A DNA stretch of 64,000 nt from Deinandra increscens subsp. villosa (lineage: Eukaryota > Streptophyta > Magnoliopsida > Asterales > Asteraceae). Positions 10,647-21,259 of the stretch are shown piece after piece. Positions within the stretch are counted from its first letter, which is position 1; every line of letters begins with the position of its first letter. A program made the position numbers and the translations under genes. A model generated the notes under the pieces. It saw nothing but the letters and a program-made list of their open reading frames with translations, had not been told where the DNA came from and ran no database searches. The stretch is taken from NCBI GenBank assembly GCA_039602395.1, contig JBCNJP010000024.1, positions 4,318,118 to 4,382,117 of the forward strand, read 5' to 3'.

Positions 10647-11114
10647 TTTCTGGTTCACTCTACTGATCTGTGGTTGCTATTCTCGGATTATTGAATGTTT
10701 TTGAAGTTTTCTCGAGTTTCGTTACGTGTTTTCGATCATTTCTGACGTGTGTTTTGTGTCAAAATTGTTCCTAAACCATTTTCTATCGAATTTTCTGATT
10801 CACCATATCGAGTTTCGTCAAAATCAGACCGTTTTTGCGAGTTTTCGAAAAATGTCTTCGAAGTTCGGAGGTAACTGGGCAAGCTCGGAGTAACCGCTCC
10901 GAACTTGAGGTTCGGAGGTAGCTCGGAGGTGTTCGGCGAGAGTTCGGTGGCAGATCGGTCTAGGTTCGGAGTTTTATTGAAGTTCGGAGATAGTTTGAGG
11001 TTCGGAGAGAGATCGGAGGTAGTTCGGTGAAGTTCGGACTAGTTCGGAGGAAGCTCGGAGGGTACAGTAGGTTCGGACCAGTTCGGACAGATCAGAATTT
11101 TTCAATTTTCAACG

Positions 11115-14100
11115 ATGTCGGAATTTCAAGCTTTTGCCTCAATGCAAAGTGCTATGCAGACCATGATGAATTATGACAATGAAATCGGAACAAGTCAGAA
11201 AGTTCCCAAATTGTTGAAACTAGAAGATTATCAGAATTGGAAGAAACGATTTTCAGCGTATATCAGCACAAATAATATTGACTTATGGATTCCAATTAGG
11301 AAATTGTATGAAAAACCAAAAGAGGATGGAGAATCTAAGGAAATTGAAGATTTTGATGATGCTGAAAGAAAAAGTTATGAGCTTGAAAAGAAAGTTTATG
11401 GTTATCTTACTATGGCTTTACCTACTGAATTGCTTCATCAATTTAGCACTTGCAAGAAATCTAAGCAATTATGGGATGCTCTATCCGCACGATGTGAAGG
11501 GAATGCTGATTATAAGAAGAGTCGAAAGAAAGTTTTAAACAAAGAATTCGATAATTTTCAGAATTATGACAATGAAAACATCACTGCTCTAGTTTCAAGA
11601 TTTTCACATTTGATTAGTGAATTGAAGGTTGCTGGAATTGAAATATCTGATGTGGATTTAAAGGAAAAGATCATGGAAGCTTTACCTGAAAAGTGGGAAA
11701 ATTATGTTTTGCTACTCACTCATGACAAGGATTATCCTGCTTTAACTTTTCACGAGCTTACTGGAAAACTTCATGCTCGGGAAATGGAAATGTTAAACAA
11801 CAAAAAGTCAAGTGTTACTTTACAGAATCCGGAATTGTATCATGGTGAAAATTCAGCAAGCATGAATGCTAAAGCTAAACCAAATTTAAATTCTGCACCA
11901 AGTGTTGCTTTTCTAGCTGGAGTTTCAGGAAATTCTGATAATAGTTCTTCAAGAGGTTGCAATTTCACAATTCCGAATATTTCAACTCAAAGTGCTTTCT
12001 CGGCTGAATCAACGGAGGATTGTGCCAAAATGATATCTGCATTGATTTCATCATCTTTTGGTTTGATTCTCAAAAATGTTGCGGATGCAAAGTTAACTAG
12101 TGAGGATCTTGATGAACTTGATGATGATCAATTGACTGAATTGGATGTTTCTTGGCAATATGCTATGTTATGTCAACGGTCAAAGAGGTTTTTTAAGAAA
12201 TATGGAAGACGTATTTCTGGTGACAAATTGGGTTTCGACAAGTCAACGTTAAAGTGTTATAAATGTCAACAACTTGGACATTTTGCCAAAGAATGTCAAC
12301 AGAAATCTGCTACTCCACAATCATCCAAACCTGGTTTTACTCAACCATCTACAAGTAACACAGGCAAGACAACAGCTTTGACAGTTCAAAAAGATGGTGC
12401 TATTGATTGGGGTAAACATTTTGGATATGATTCATCAGCCTTAATAGTTACTCATGATTTACAAGAAGATTATTGTTCGGATACTAGTTCTGATACTAGT
12501 TCAATTCCAAGTTCTTATGAATCTGCTGAAAACTTGGAAAGTCTGATGAAGGAAAATGCTTTGTTGATGAAGAAGGTTCAACAATTGTCTGAAGCATTTG
12601 ATGTGATTAATTCTGAATTGAAAATTTCTAAAGAACATGACACAGAGTTCGTTTTGAAGAATGAGGGTTTGGTTACGAAAATCAAAATGTTGAATGAAGT
12701 TATAGATATTTTGAAGCAAGAAAAGAAAAGTGTTGAAACTTCAAAAGCTGAGATTTGTGAAGAAAAGGATGAATTGATGCAAGAAGTGAAGAAATGGAAG
12801 GAAGAGGCAGAAGATGCAGCGAATGATTTCCAGAATTTGTTTGACAAATCCAAGGTCAAGCTTGATCTGCTTACTAAGAGAGTTGAAGAATCTGATGCTA
12901 AAATTAAAGCATATCAAGTTGATATGGAAAAATTGTTGGATGAGAAGCGGGAGTTGATTAGAGTTAATAAGGTGCAAACTGCAAATATGGAAATTCAAAA
13001 GAGAAATGAAGCTAAACTGAAGAAGGAGTTACACGAAGGACTTGATAATCTTCGCTTACAAAAATTTGAAACTCACAAAGTTGCCAAGCGTTTGATTGCT
13101 AAAGAAAAGGAATTTGCAGAAGCTCAACAGCAAATTTCTGATCTCAAAATTCAAGTTCTCGATGCTAAAAGACTTCTCAACAATGTTTCAAATTCTCAAG
13201 TTTTCACGAGCTTCTTAGCAAATGATGCAAATTTTGAAAGGATGTTTGATAAAACTGCATCACCCCCTGCTCATATTAAAGAAGCGTTCAAAGAGGTGAA
13301 GGAACAGGTTGATGATTTTGATTATTCAAAGATATCATCTTCTACTTCTGAAGAAGCAAAAGTTGTCAAGAAGAAGAAAAACAAGAAGAACAAGAAAAAG
13401 GTTTTGAAATCTGAGATTCCTCCAGCACCAAAATTTGTTTCTGGTTCATCTTCTGCTGATAATGAGAAGTCGGCTACATCCAGTGACAAGATTCAGTCTC
13501 AACCTGAAATTGATGAGACTATTTTCTATGATCAGAAGAAAATCACTGATATGAAAGCTGAATTCACAAGATTGGCTAAGAATGGACATCAGAGTTCAAA
13601 TTCTGAGGAGAAGATATCTGGTAAACAAGTTGGTCTGGGATTTCATGAAAAGAAGGTTCGAGTTGAGAAGGTTCCAGCATCTGAAGCACAAAGTTTGAAG
13701 AAACTTAAAATGAAGCAAGTAAAGAAGGATGTCTTTAAAACAGACAAGGTTCAACCCGAGCGGTTTTATAAACTCAAGGGTTCTGATAAATTGTTTGCTG
13801 ATAAAGAATTTCCTCTTCATTGCGTTGATGCTCGGAAGATTTCAGAAGTTTTTATGAAAGCTGATATTTCATCTGCAAGTTCTCAATCTCGTAGCCCAAC
13901 TTCTAAATGGGTGCATGATCATCGTCATCAGGTATATGATTCTCTTTCTGATCATGTTAGAGATATTCATGTATGTTCGTCACAGGTACATCACAAGTGG
14001 GACAAATCCACACGTTTATGTTATGTTTGCCGTCAAAGAGGGCACATGGCAAAAGCTTGTCCACTTCCTGTTGAATCCAATTCAAGGTTTCAAAAGAAAC

Positions 14101-14228
14101 CAGTTTTTGGTAAATCTGTCAATACTAAGTTCTTCGATGAACAAGGCAGAGTTTTTGATGAAGTTGAGCCTACATTTTATCATAAACAAAACGTTTTGTT
14201 CCAATGTTTTCAAAAGCTCATAATGTAG
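11115..14228 (+). CDS. Copia Gag with long coiled-coil insert and two zinc knuckles, 1037 aa
   Basis: The N-terminal ~250 residues are a copia Gag of the UBN2 type (KLLKLEDYQNWKKRF, QLWDALSARCEG, MEALPEKWENY). A CCHC zinc knuckle follows at Cys381, Cys384, His389, Cys394 (CYKCQQLGHFAKEC). Residues roughly 490-720 are rich in Lys/Glu/Leu and look like a long coiled coil. A Lys-rich stretch (KKKKNKKNKKK) is near 755, and a second CCHC knuckle lies at Cys969, Cys972, His977, Cys982. Ordinary copia Gag is about 250-400 residues, so the extra ~600 residues are unusual. The start at 11115 is the first ATG after the leader and matches the Gag N-terminus. No pol follows. The protein would form the particle and bind RNA; the role of the insert is unknown. 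Confidence 0.85.
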   Translation: MSEFQAFASMQSAMQTMMNYDNEIGTSQKVPKLLKLEDYQNWKKRFSAYISTNNIDLWIPIRKLYEKPKEDGESKEIEDFDDAERKSYELEKKVYGYLTMALPTELLHQFSTCKKSKQLWDALSARCEGNADYKKSRKKVLNKEFDNFQNYDNENITALVSRFSHLISELKVAGIEISDVDLKEKIMEALPEKWENYVLLLTHDKDYPALTFHELTGKLHAREMEMLNNKKSSVTLQNPELYHGENSASMNAKAKPNLNSAPSVAFLAGVSGNSDNSSSRGCNFTIPNISTQSAFSAESTEDCAKMISALISSSFGLILKNVADAKLTSEDLDELDDDQLTELDVSWQYAMLCQRSKRFFKKYGRRISGDKLGFDKSTLKCYKCQQLGHFAKECQQKSATPQSSKPGFTQPSTSNTGKTTALTVQKDGAIDWGKHFGYDSSALIVTHDLQEDYCSDTSSDTSSIPSSYESAENLESLMKENALLMKKVQQLSEAFDVINSELKISKEHDTEFVLKNEGLVTKIKMLNEVIDILKQEKKSVETSKAEICEEKDELMQEVKKWKEEAEDAANDFQNLFDKSKVKLDLLTKRVEESDAKIKAYQVDMEKLLDEKRELIRVNKVQTANMEIQKRNEAKLKKELHEGLDNLRLQKFETHKVAKRLIAKEKEFAEAQQQISDLKIQVLDAKRLLNNVSNSQVFTSFLANDANFERMFDKTASPPAHIKEAFKEVKEQVDDFDYSKISSSTSEEAKVVKKKKNKKNKKKVLKSEIPPAPKFVSGSSSADNEKSATSSDKIQSQPEIDETIFYDQKKITDMKAEFTRLAKNGHQSSNSEEKISGKQVGLGFHEKKVRVEKVPASEAQSLKKLKMKQVKKDVFKTDKVQPERFYKLKGSDKLFADKEFPLHCVDARKISEVFMKADISSASSQSRSPTSKWVHDHRHQVYDSLSDHVRDIHVCSSQVHHKWDKSTRLCYVCRQRGHMAKACPLPVESNSRFQKKPVFGKSVNTKFFDEQGRVFDEVEPTFYHKQNVLFQCFQKLIM

Positions 14229-14324
14229 GTTCATCATCACAGTCCCCTATGCCTGCTTCGTCAAAAACTGAATTATCAAAACACAAAGAATGGAAACCTA
14301 AGGTGGTTTCAAAGCAAAATCAGG

Positions 14325-14387
14325 ACACTGGTCGACCAGAAGCGATTCGCTTCGGGTCATTTGTGAACTAATCAGTTTGACCAGTGT
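14325..14387 (+). other. Nested stem-loop in the 3' region
   Basis: ACACTGGTC (14325-14333) pairs with GACCAGTGT (14379-14387). Inside it GACC plus GAAGCG pairs with CGCTTC plus GGTC around ATT, with one mismatch. It lies about 100 nt after the Gag stop. Confidence 0.7.
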
Positions 14388-15029
14388 GCAGGTACTTCTA
14401 GAATACCTATCGACGATTGAAAAGTTGTTGATGGAGGAGTATTCTGCTTAATTTAAAATTCATGCTATATTTTTCTCACATGCAAAATTTTCTGAATTTT
14501 AACACTGCAACATATCCGTGTTATTTGATCACTTTTATTTGTTTACAAGTTTTTCTTCAAAAAGCCAAAAATAGAATCTTGTTTTTATGTAAAATGAAAA
14601 TCCAAAAAATAGAGTTTTCATTTTAAGGGGGAGAATTGTAAGTAAGGGGGAGTAATTGAGCATGTCATGGAAAGAATGTGAATACATGCAAAATATATAA
14701 GGAAGGAAGGTGAATACATGCATAATATAAAATTGTGAGAAATTGATCATTGGGAAATGATGGTACATTGGCATACGTATCTGACTCATGGATAGAGTAG
14801 ATAAAAGAGCCATAAGATCATTGTTTGATGTGCTTGGTAGGCTCGACAAATCAGAAAGTATTCAGATGTGATATACACTAAATACTAATGCTTGACCATG
14901 TGGATAACATCTTGATGCGTATTTCATGACACAAAAAGAAAAATAAGTGTGAAAAGAGTAATGAGAAGTCTCTGTGTACACATGCGTTCATTTTGCAAAG
15001 ATTTAAACTTGTTTGATTTTCTATATTTT

Positions 15030-15269
15030 GTCAAACGATCGGACTTTCTCTGCGTGTCGAAAGACCGACCTGATTGTTGTTTGTTTGACGTTCTGCATTA
15101 TTTTCTTTGGTGTTTCGTATAACTCATCGGACTTTCTCTGCGTGTACGGGAGTACCGACCTGATTGTTGTTGAGTTATACAACTTCAACTTGTTTTATTT
15201 TTCTTATTTTGTTAAATCCGAGGCCTTATCTGCGTATCGAAAGATCGACCTTAAGGTAGACGATTTAAC
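15030..15269 (+). ncRNA. Three tandem covarying stem-loops (candidate RNA motif)
   Basis: The three units have basal stems GTCAAAC (15030-15036/15083-15089), GTATAACTCA (15117-15126/15171-15180) and GTTAAATC (15211-15218/15262-15269). Their sequences differ but each is perfectly paired. Apical stems also differ: GTC/GAC around GAAA (15056-15065), GTAC/GTAC around GGGA (15144-15155), ATC/GAT around GAAA (15236-15245), each a GNRA-type tetraloop. The joining strands are conserved (TCTGCGT before and CGACCT after the apical stem). Units 1 and 2 share the middle almost exactly; unit 3 has drifted but keeps a CCTT/AAGG pairing. No family I know fits. Confidence 0.75.
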
Positions 15270-16094
15270 GTTCTTATTTCTTTTTGCATGGAACACAGTT
15301 GACTGTATCGTGGAAAATGTTATGCGTTGTGAAATTTCACAAATGCTATCACACAAAAGGAAAAGAAAGAAAAACAGAAAATGTCTGAATATGTCTGATA
15401 GTGTGGGGTACACTGGTCAATGCAAATCTAATCAATACCTTAACATATCCAGATGTTATGAGTATGATTCTGTTTGAGCTTAAGATGGACAAATTATACC
15501 AGCAATCGGCATGACTTGTGTGCTTCAATTAATTGAAATTGAAGTGTTGTTCAGTGCGTTATGACCAATATGATCCCGTATAGTGATCTTTTTCATACCA
15601 AAAATAGTGTCTGATTCTGTATTGCAATTTCACTTCATATCAAGAAAAGTACAAAAAGATTTTTGGTGTGTTTTAGCATAATTTTTAAAACTCAAAAAGA
15701 TTTTAGGTTTGTTTTGATATAAACTTTTAAAAAAAAGCCAAAAAGATTTTATTTCTAGTTTATTTTCGATCCGATCAACACGTGATATAAAATCAATTTT
15801 CAAAAATCATATCTTGGAGTCTCAAAGAGACGTTTTGCGCCAAGATTATTTAAGTTTGATGTAGGATGCTGTAGTGCAAGATATCATCAATTTCAAGTCT
15901 TCTGAAGCTGTTGATAAAGACCAGAGATTTACAGAATGTCATCAAGTATTCAAGATTGAGCTACGATCAAGTTGAGGAGGAGTTTGTTCGAAGATTCATT
16001 TCATTGGACGAACGAGTTCTTTATTTGAGGGGGAGCTTGATTGAAGATACAGATTTGATGATGTTCAAAAGATGAGAAAGATACTGCACACGAC

Positions 16095-16105
16095 GAGGGG
16101 GAGTT
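16095..16105 (+). other. Polypurine tract of the gag-only copia element
   Basis: GAGGGGGAGTT lies immediately upstream of the 3' LTR (TG at 16106). It is the expected start site of plus-strand DNA synthesis. Confidence 0.85.
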
Positions 16106-16455
16106 TGTTGATACCTGAAATGTGCGTCGTGTGAAGTATCGAACGAAGACCGAGTTCAAGCCAATTTAGGGTTGGCCGAACCTGGTCCGAACCTGAAGTT
16201 CGGACCGGCCGAACCTGGGGTTCGGAGGGAGTTCGGCCAGTCGGGTATAAATAGTAATTTGGTCTTTGTTTTAGTGGGTTCTGAGCGTATAAGCAAATCT
16301 TAAATGTGTGTTTCTGAGTGTGTATTCTCTGAGTCTGATTCTGAGTGTTTACTGATTGTAATTGTTCTCGTTTGATCAATAAAGCAATCGGTTAATTACG
16401 TTTCGATGTCCGATTAGCTAGATCGAGTAGACGATCCGATGTTCACGCATTTTCA
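16106..16455 (+). mobile_element. 3' LTR of the gag-only copia element
   Basis: 350 bp, TGTTGATACC to CATTTTCA, followed by the TSD GAACT at 16456-16460. It appears identical to the 5' LTR. Confidence 0.95.
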
Positions 16456-16460
16456 GAACT

Positions 16461-17181
16461 TTTCTATGATCGCCCAGTCCGTCAACCCGTGTTGCGGACA
16501 TCTACTCAGAAGGGTGTTGAATCTTTCGTAAGAAACAGAATAAGGTTCATCGGGGTCCATCTTGAAAGAGTGGATTTCCTCCCGAGTACGTGAAGCCTTG
16601 GCTGGAGGATGGTACTTCTTCAGGAATTTCGCGGTCAGATCGTCCCAGGTGGCGATCGAGTTAGGCGGAAGCGTCTCAAGCCACTCGGCGGCTCGAGACG
16701 TAAGGGAAAATGGGAATAGACGCAGATAAATGATTTCGTTCGCGACTCCCGTGAGTCCGAACATGTTGCAGATTCGAATAAAGCGGGAGATATGCGTCGG
16801 TGCATCTTCGTCCTCACGTCCATGGAACTGAATGGAGTGCGTCAAAGCGTTGATGACGTGGGACGGAACTTGCCAATTCGCGGTGTTGGCAATAGCAGGC
16901 TGTGCAATAGCAAACCGGGCCTCGGTGACTCCGGCGCTAGCCTGCTCGTGGACGGTGCGACGTGCCGCCATAGATGAAAGATCGGGGAATGGGATGGGTT
17001 TGGTGTCGCGTGTGGTTTGTGTGGATGAAGAGGATGGTTTGGAGTAGGTGGTGGAAATGATGAATGCCTCTAGCTCCGTGCGTAGAAGGCGAAAGCACTC
17101 ACGAATATCCGCGTCAGGATCAGAAAGTGGTGACAACTCAGGAGGACCTCGTGAGCGGGTGTGTGGCATAAAACGTGACAC
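16461..17181 (-). pseudogene. Second W gag-pro copy (unit B), 5' part
   Basis: The N-terminal 240 residues of W Gag run on the minus strand from MSRFMPHTRSRG through the retrotransposon Gag domain to the insertion point of the copia element. This part is open and nearly identical to unit A; it belongs with 8198-10282. The frame is cut at the insertion, so it cannot make full Gag-protease. Confidence 0.85.
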
Positions 17182-17242
17182 GACTCAAGAAAAAATTTCC
17201 TAACGACGACCTAAGTTAATCTTGCTATTGACAAGTGTCCCC

Positions 17243-17255
17243 GGAAACGGCGCCA
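17243..17255 (-). other. Primer-binding site of W, right-hand copy
   Basis: TGGCGCCGTTTCC on the minus strand, 9 nt from the LTR edge at 17265, as at 7773-7785. The Gag start is at 17181. A deletion has shortened the leader between gag and the site relative to unit A. Confidence 0.8.
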
Positions 17256-17264
17256 AAAACTTAA

Positions 17265-20173
17265 TGTGCTCGGAACGTACCTAAAAATGCTATTAAAACC
17301 TAGACCTAAACCTAGACCTAGACACACCTAAATTTTACCGAAAACCCTAAAACTGAACCGAACCCTAAGGCAAGTGTACCTGTCGGATCGTAGTAAAGCT
17401 AAGGAAGACCGGGAATATCGAACCCTAAGGACACTCTAAAGACAAAGACTTAACCTAGACCTAGAAAATGGAGATACTGAGTAATTTGGGTTTTGATTTG
17501 AGATTTGATTTGAATGAAAATTAACTAACGCAACTAACAAACGGACAACAGGAAACCTAAGAACAACCTTCAGAACAGAGAACGATACCACCTAGACTCA
17601 GAATCCTAATCACTAATGACAACTTCAATCGGTTATGACTAATCTGATGGTGGCTAGTTCACCTTTTAAGTCCTTCCTAGCATGCAATCCTAACGCTCGA
17701 ACAGGAGTTCACCTTGCGGGTACATCCAACCTCAACTAGACCTAACCACCCTCGAAACAATCTAAGGCACCTTAAGCTAGCTGGAGCTACCATGAATTAC
17801 TACGACTGACAAGAATTAGCAAGTTACCTAATTTCCTAGGGCACCCCTCTTCCGATGGCGATGTGATCCTATTCCACTAAGCAACCTAACTAACCTACCT
17901 AACTATCACCTTCCGGCTTGTCTAATTAGGGCAGCAAATTGCAATCCAATAAGATAATTATTAACTAACACAATAGTTCAAGACGTCTCCTAAACCACCC
18001 TATCGCAACCAACCCTAAAGCTAGCTACTTTAGACAATTCACCTAGACCGAAAGACATTCGAAGGCAAAAAGTGCATTAATCAACAACTATAATTCCAAT
18101 CAACAATTCACATATGCATTCAATCATAGCAACCATGGAGTTTAATAGGAAAGTGCATCAATCAATTAGTCATAAAACCGAACAAAGCAATCAAAAGATC
18201 AAAATCATCAATACGAGTCTAGGTGGCTCAAAGAGTTTAGCCTACAATCATATTCAATGCAGAAAAATAAATAAAGTTTGAGTCTTTCACAGTGAACATG
18301 ATGTAAACGAACAATGAACTAGAAAAACAAAAGGTAAACGAAGAACCCGAATGTCGAATTGTAAGTCAATGCTTGGTTCTATGGCTTCTCCCTTGATCCT
18401 AGCTCTTCTCTGCTCCTAAAATCGTCTCTGAATCGCTATCTGCCGTCTGGAAGTCGAGTTATGCCGAATTGAACCCTAAAAGCGATTTTATACGAAATTT
18501 CCTTTCCCTGCGGGTTTTGGACCTCCAAGCGTATCGCTTGGAGGTGTATTACGGCTAGGCGATACGCCTAGAGCTAATGTCGCGACAAAACAGTCGGTCA
18601 AACCGACTTAAGACCCTCGTTGACTTCCCTTTTCCGCGGGTATCGCCTAAGAATCATCAGGTCCCAGGCGATACGCCTGGGACAGCTTGTTCAGCACTTC
18701 TCTCTTTCTTTTCTTGTTCTCTTCTCGCTTTCTCTCGTGGCCTCGGGAATTTACTAACACCTGAAAAACTTGTAAAACCATAAATAAAAGACTCCAAGAC
18801 TAAACTTAACTAAAAACAATTAAAACAAACACAAACCGACTCAATTAGACTCAAATACGTAACAAAAGACTTAGGAAAACCGGATGTGTTTGCAACACAT
18901 CAGATCCTCACTACTCAAATATTACAAGGTATGTATATTAGTCCAATTTCGATACTAATCCTGTTATTTTTATCACATGATACTGACTTAAGCATCGGAG
19001 TGGTGTTAGCTAAGCTAACAAACACCCCTCACCAAGTGTTGAGTGTTTTGCAGATTTCGAGAATCCTAAATATTCTGGGTATATCCCCAGTTAGAGTTAG
19101 AGGTTGGCCACCTCTCCTAAGTTGAAGGTATCCTGCATACCTTCTAAGGTTTAAGAGGCTGACTCTTCTCCTAAGTTTGGGTAATCGCCAGTAGTGGATG
19201 ACCCTCGCCAGGAGCGCACCTTGTCCACCAGTATGCTCAAGATGGCCAGACCAGTCCATCCCAGGGGTGGCTGAAAATCTTGTCACTGTAGGCTGCTGGG
19301 CGGATTCTCAAGGTTTTTAACACTTACGTGTTAACTAAGGTTTAAAAGGTCTTCACCTTTTCTAAGAATCGCCAGGTGAACTCGTTATTCGCTATTAAGC
19401 GAATCCTCAAGTAATAGCAGACATGCTATCCTCACGAATTATCTAAGGTTTATAACACCAACGTGTTATCTAAGGTTTTGGCATTTTCATGTCACTTGTG
19501 TATGGGTATATCCCCAGTTGGCTTAGTCCCAAGTTTATCGGGCGTGTCCCCAGAATTGGCTTAGTCCCAAGTTTATGGGGCTTGTCCCCAGAATTGGCTT
19601 AGTCCCAAGTTTATCGGGCTTGTCCCCAGAATTGGCTTAGTCCTAAGTTTATCGGGCTTATCCCTAGAATTGGCTTAGTCCCAAGTTTATCGGGCTTGTC
19701 CCCAGAATTGCCTCAGTCCCAAGCATCCCGGGTTTATCTTTAGTTTAACTCAATTTTAAAACTACTATGATTTTGCCACAGGTATCCTCAAGGATGTTGA
19801 AAGAGGATTCCAGAATCTATCTAAATGCGCCCAAGGTAAAACCTACTTAAGGGACTATTCAGGTAATGTACTTTCAAATTATTACATTTTATCATGCTGA
19901 CTTGTGTCATGGTTTGTCAACTTACATACTTAACTTAAAGCATTTTTACTACCTTAATATTCCCGAGGAACCTGATGGGAGTCTCACTTAAATATTTCAA
20001 AATTTTTCATGAACAAAATAAAAAACAAGGGGTAAACACACCATGATAAAGAAAGTCGGATACTAGTATTAACCATACAGGAAATTCAAAAAGGGCAACT
20101 CCAGCTTCTCAGCACCCCCAAGCTTCTCCAGAGTTCCTTTCCAGGTAGCTGCATCATAGCCTTAGCAGTGAAG
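17265..20173 (-). mobile_element. LTR-containing block C of element W (5' LTR side)
   Basis: This is a near-identical copy of 290-3195, including the minus-strand TATA box, the GCGATACGC inverted repeats, the stem-loop array (18883-19493) and the 38-bp tandem repeat. Scattered substitutions separate the two blocks. After 20173 the sequences differ completely. The unsettled right edge described for block A applies here too. Confidence 0.75.
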
Positions 20174-21206
20174 CCTTCAGCATCTGCTTCATTGGCCTTG
20201 ATCGCAGAAGAAAATCGAAAAGAAAAGGGATGGAGCTGACCTGGACAAAAAGAGAAATTGAGAAGGTTCTGACAGTAACCCAGGGTTATTTATGGAGAAG
20301 TCTCATGAGAAGTTGCGTCACTATCAAATAAGGAGCTAACGAGTCACCTCCGTAATTATTTTAAAAGTTTGAATTTTCACAGCCGTCTACATGGTCGACA
20401 ACTGTCAAAATTCAGGGGCAATTATTTGGGCTGATATTTCGGGATCCTTGGCGGAAGCTCAAGTGGTCCAGTATCCTCAGACGGGTTGAGAATCCTGACA
20501 GGTTCGGCCATCCTGAATTACAGTTATCGACTAACCACTATGTTGTTCCTCGTATTTATTTGCTTGCAGGTAAATAAAAGGTGTAAAACAAGCCTAAAGA
20601 CTCAGACAAATACTATAGAACGTGGACTAAGTGGTCGACAATGCTCACATTGACTTAGTGGGGATAATCCCTAAAATATAGGACAGTTGGTTATTTTATT
20701 TCAGGATCCTTGCCGGAAGCTCAAGTGGTCCAGTATCCTGACAGGTTTGGTATCCTGAAATGCAGTTATTGACTAACCGTTTCAATTGTCCACATGTCCT
20801 AATTAATTGCAGGCTTAAAGGGACGCGTATATAAAGGCTAAAGACCAGGTCAATCATTAAAGAACATGCCATAACTGATTCGTAACGTTCACAAAGACTT
20901 GGGAATGGAATCCCTTATTTTTAGCACTTTCGGTTATTGCCTTGTAACTATAAATAGAGGTTTTGATCGACTTAGGGACACACAACTCGTTCACACTTTA
21001 GCTTTGATAGCATACAATCTCTGTAACACTTAGCTTGATCGATCATACCTCCAAAACACTTGTAATTTTCAGTTTCGTATCAATAAAATTGTGAGGAAGG
21101 AGGCTCTTCAGGCCGGCTCCCGAGGTTTTTTTTGCTAGGATTCCTAGAGGCAACTCAAAGGATACTGGATTTTTCCCTCGTTATATCCTTGTGTTCAACT
21201 TTACAT
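20174..21206 (+). mobile_element. 3' end and LTR of a plus-strand gypsy element (Tat-like), decayed
   Basis: A run resembling the Tat polypurine tract (CAGGGGCAATTATTTGGG, near 20411) marks a likely LTR start at about 20424. The presumed LTR has two diverged copies of a ~260-bp unit starting GGATCCTTG(G/C)CGGAAGCTC (20442 and 20704), a TATA box (CTATAAATAGAGG, about 20949) and AATAAA near 21082. The LTR end is not clear; 21206 is approximate. It may be the partner of the pol end at 1-249, split by W. Confidence 0.5.
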
Positions 21207-21259
21207 TTCGAGCATATTGACAAGCACACTACCTCACATTCTAAGTTTGGAATATAAAA

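Larger units (their letters stand above)
14229..16094 (+). other. Long noncoding 3' region of the gag-only copia element
   Basis: About 1.9 kb without a credible gene. It contains a nested hairpin (14325-14387), several internal polypurine tracts of the form GGGGGAG (near 14626, 14646 and 16029) and three consecutive structured repeats (15030-15269). A 154-codon frame across the structured repeats looks spurious. Confidence 0.75.
10283..16455 (+). mobile_element. Complete gag-only Ty1/copia element (TR-GAG-like), 6173 bp
   Basis: The element has two LTRs of 350 bp that look identical, a methionine-initiator-type primer-binding site, a long Gag reading frame, a 1.9-kb noncoding 3' region, a polypurine tract and a 5-bp TSD. 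No protease, integrase, RT or RNase H is encoded, so it must be mobilised in trans. LTR identity implies a very recent insertion. The closest relative in this window is the decayed autonomous-type copia at 21260-25386; another gag fragment lies at 63682-64000. The published name for gag-only LTR elements of plants is TR-GAG; placing this one there is my inference. Confidence 0.92.

Noticed and set aside
15030..15269. Hammerhead ribozyme or tRNA-like structure
   Set aside because: GAAA and GUC are present, but the required CUGAUGA core is absent, and no tRNA A/B boxes are seen.
15013..15477. 154-codon plus-strand frame
   Set aside because: It runs through all three structured repeats, has hydrophobic low-information sequence, and the repeated DNA explains the repeated peptide words.
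20060..20280. Minus-strand frame reading into block C from 20280
   Set aside because: It could be the start of an antisense gene of a Tat element, but it stops soon (about 20065) and no motif was recognised.
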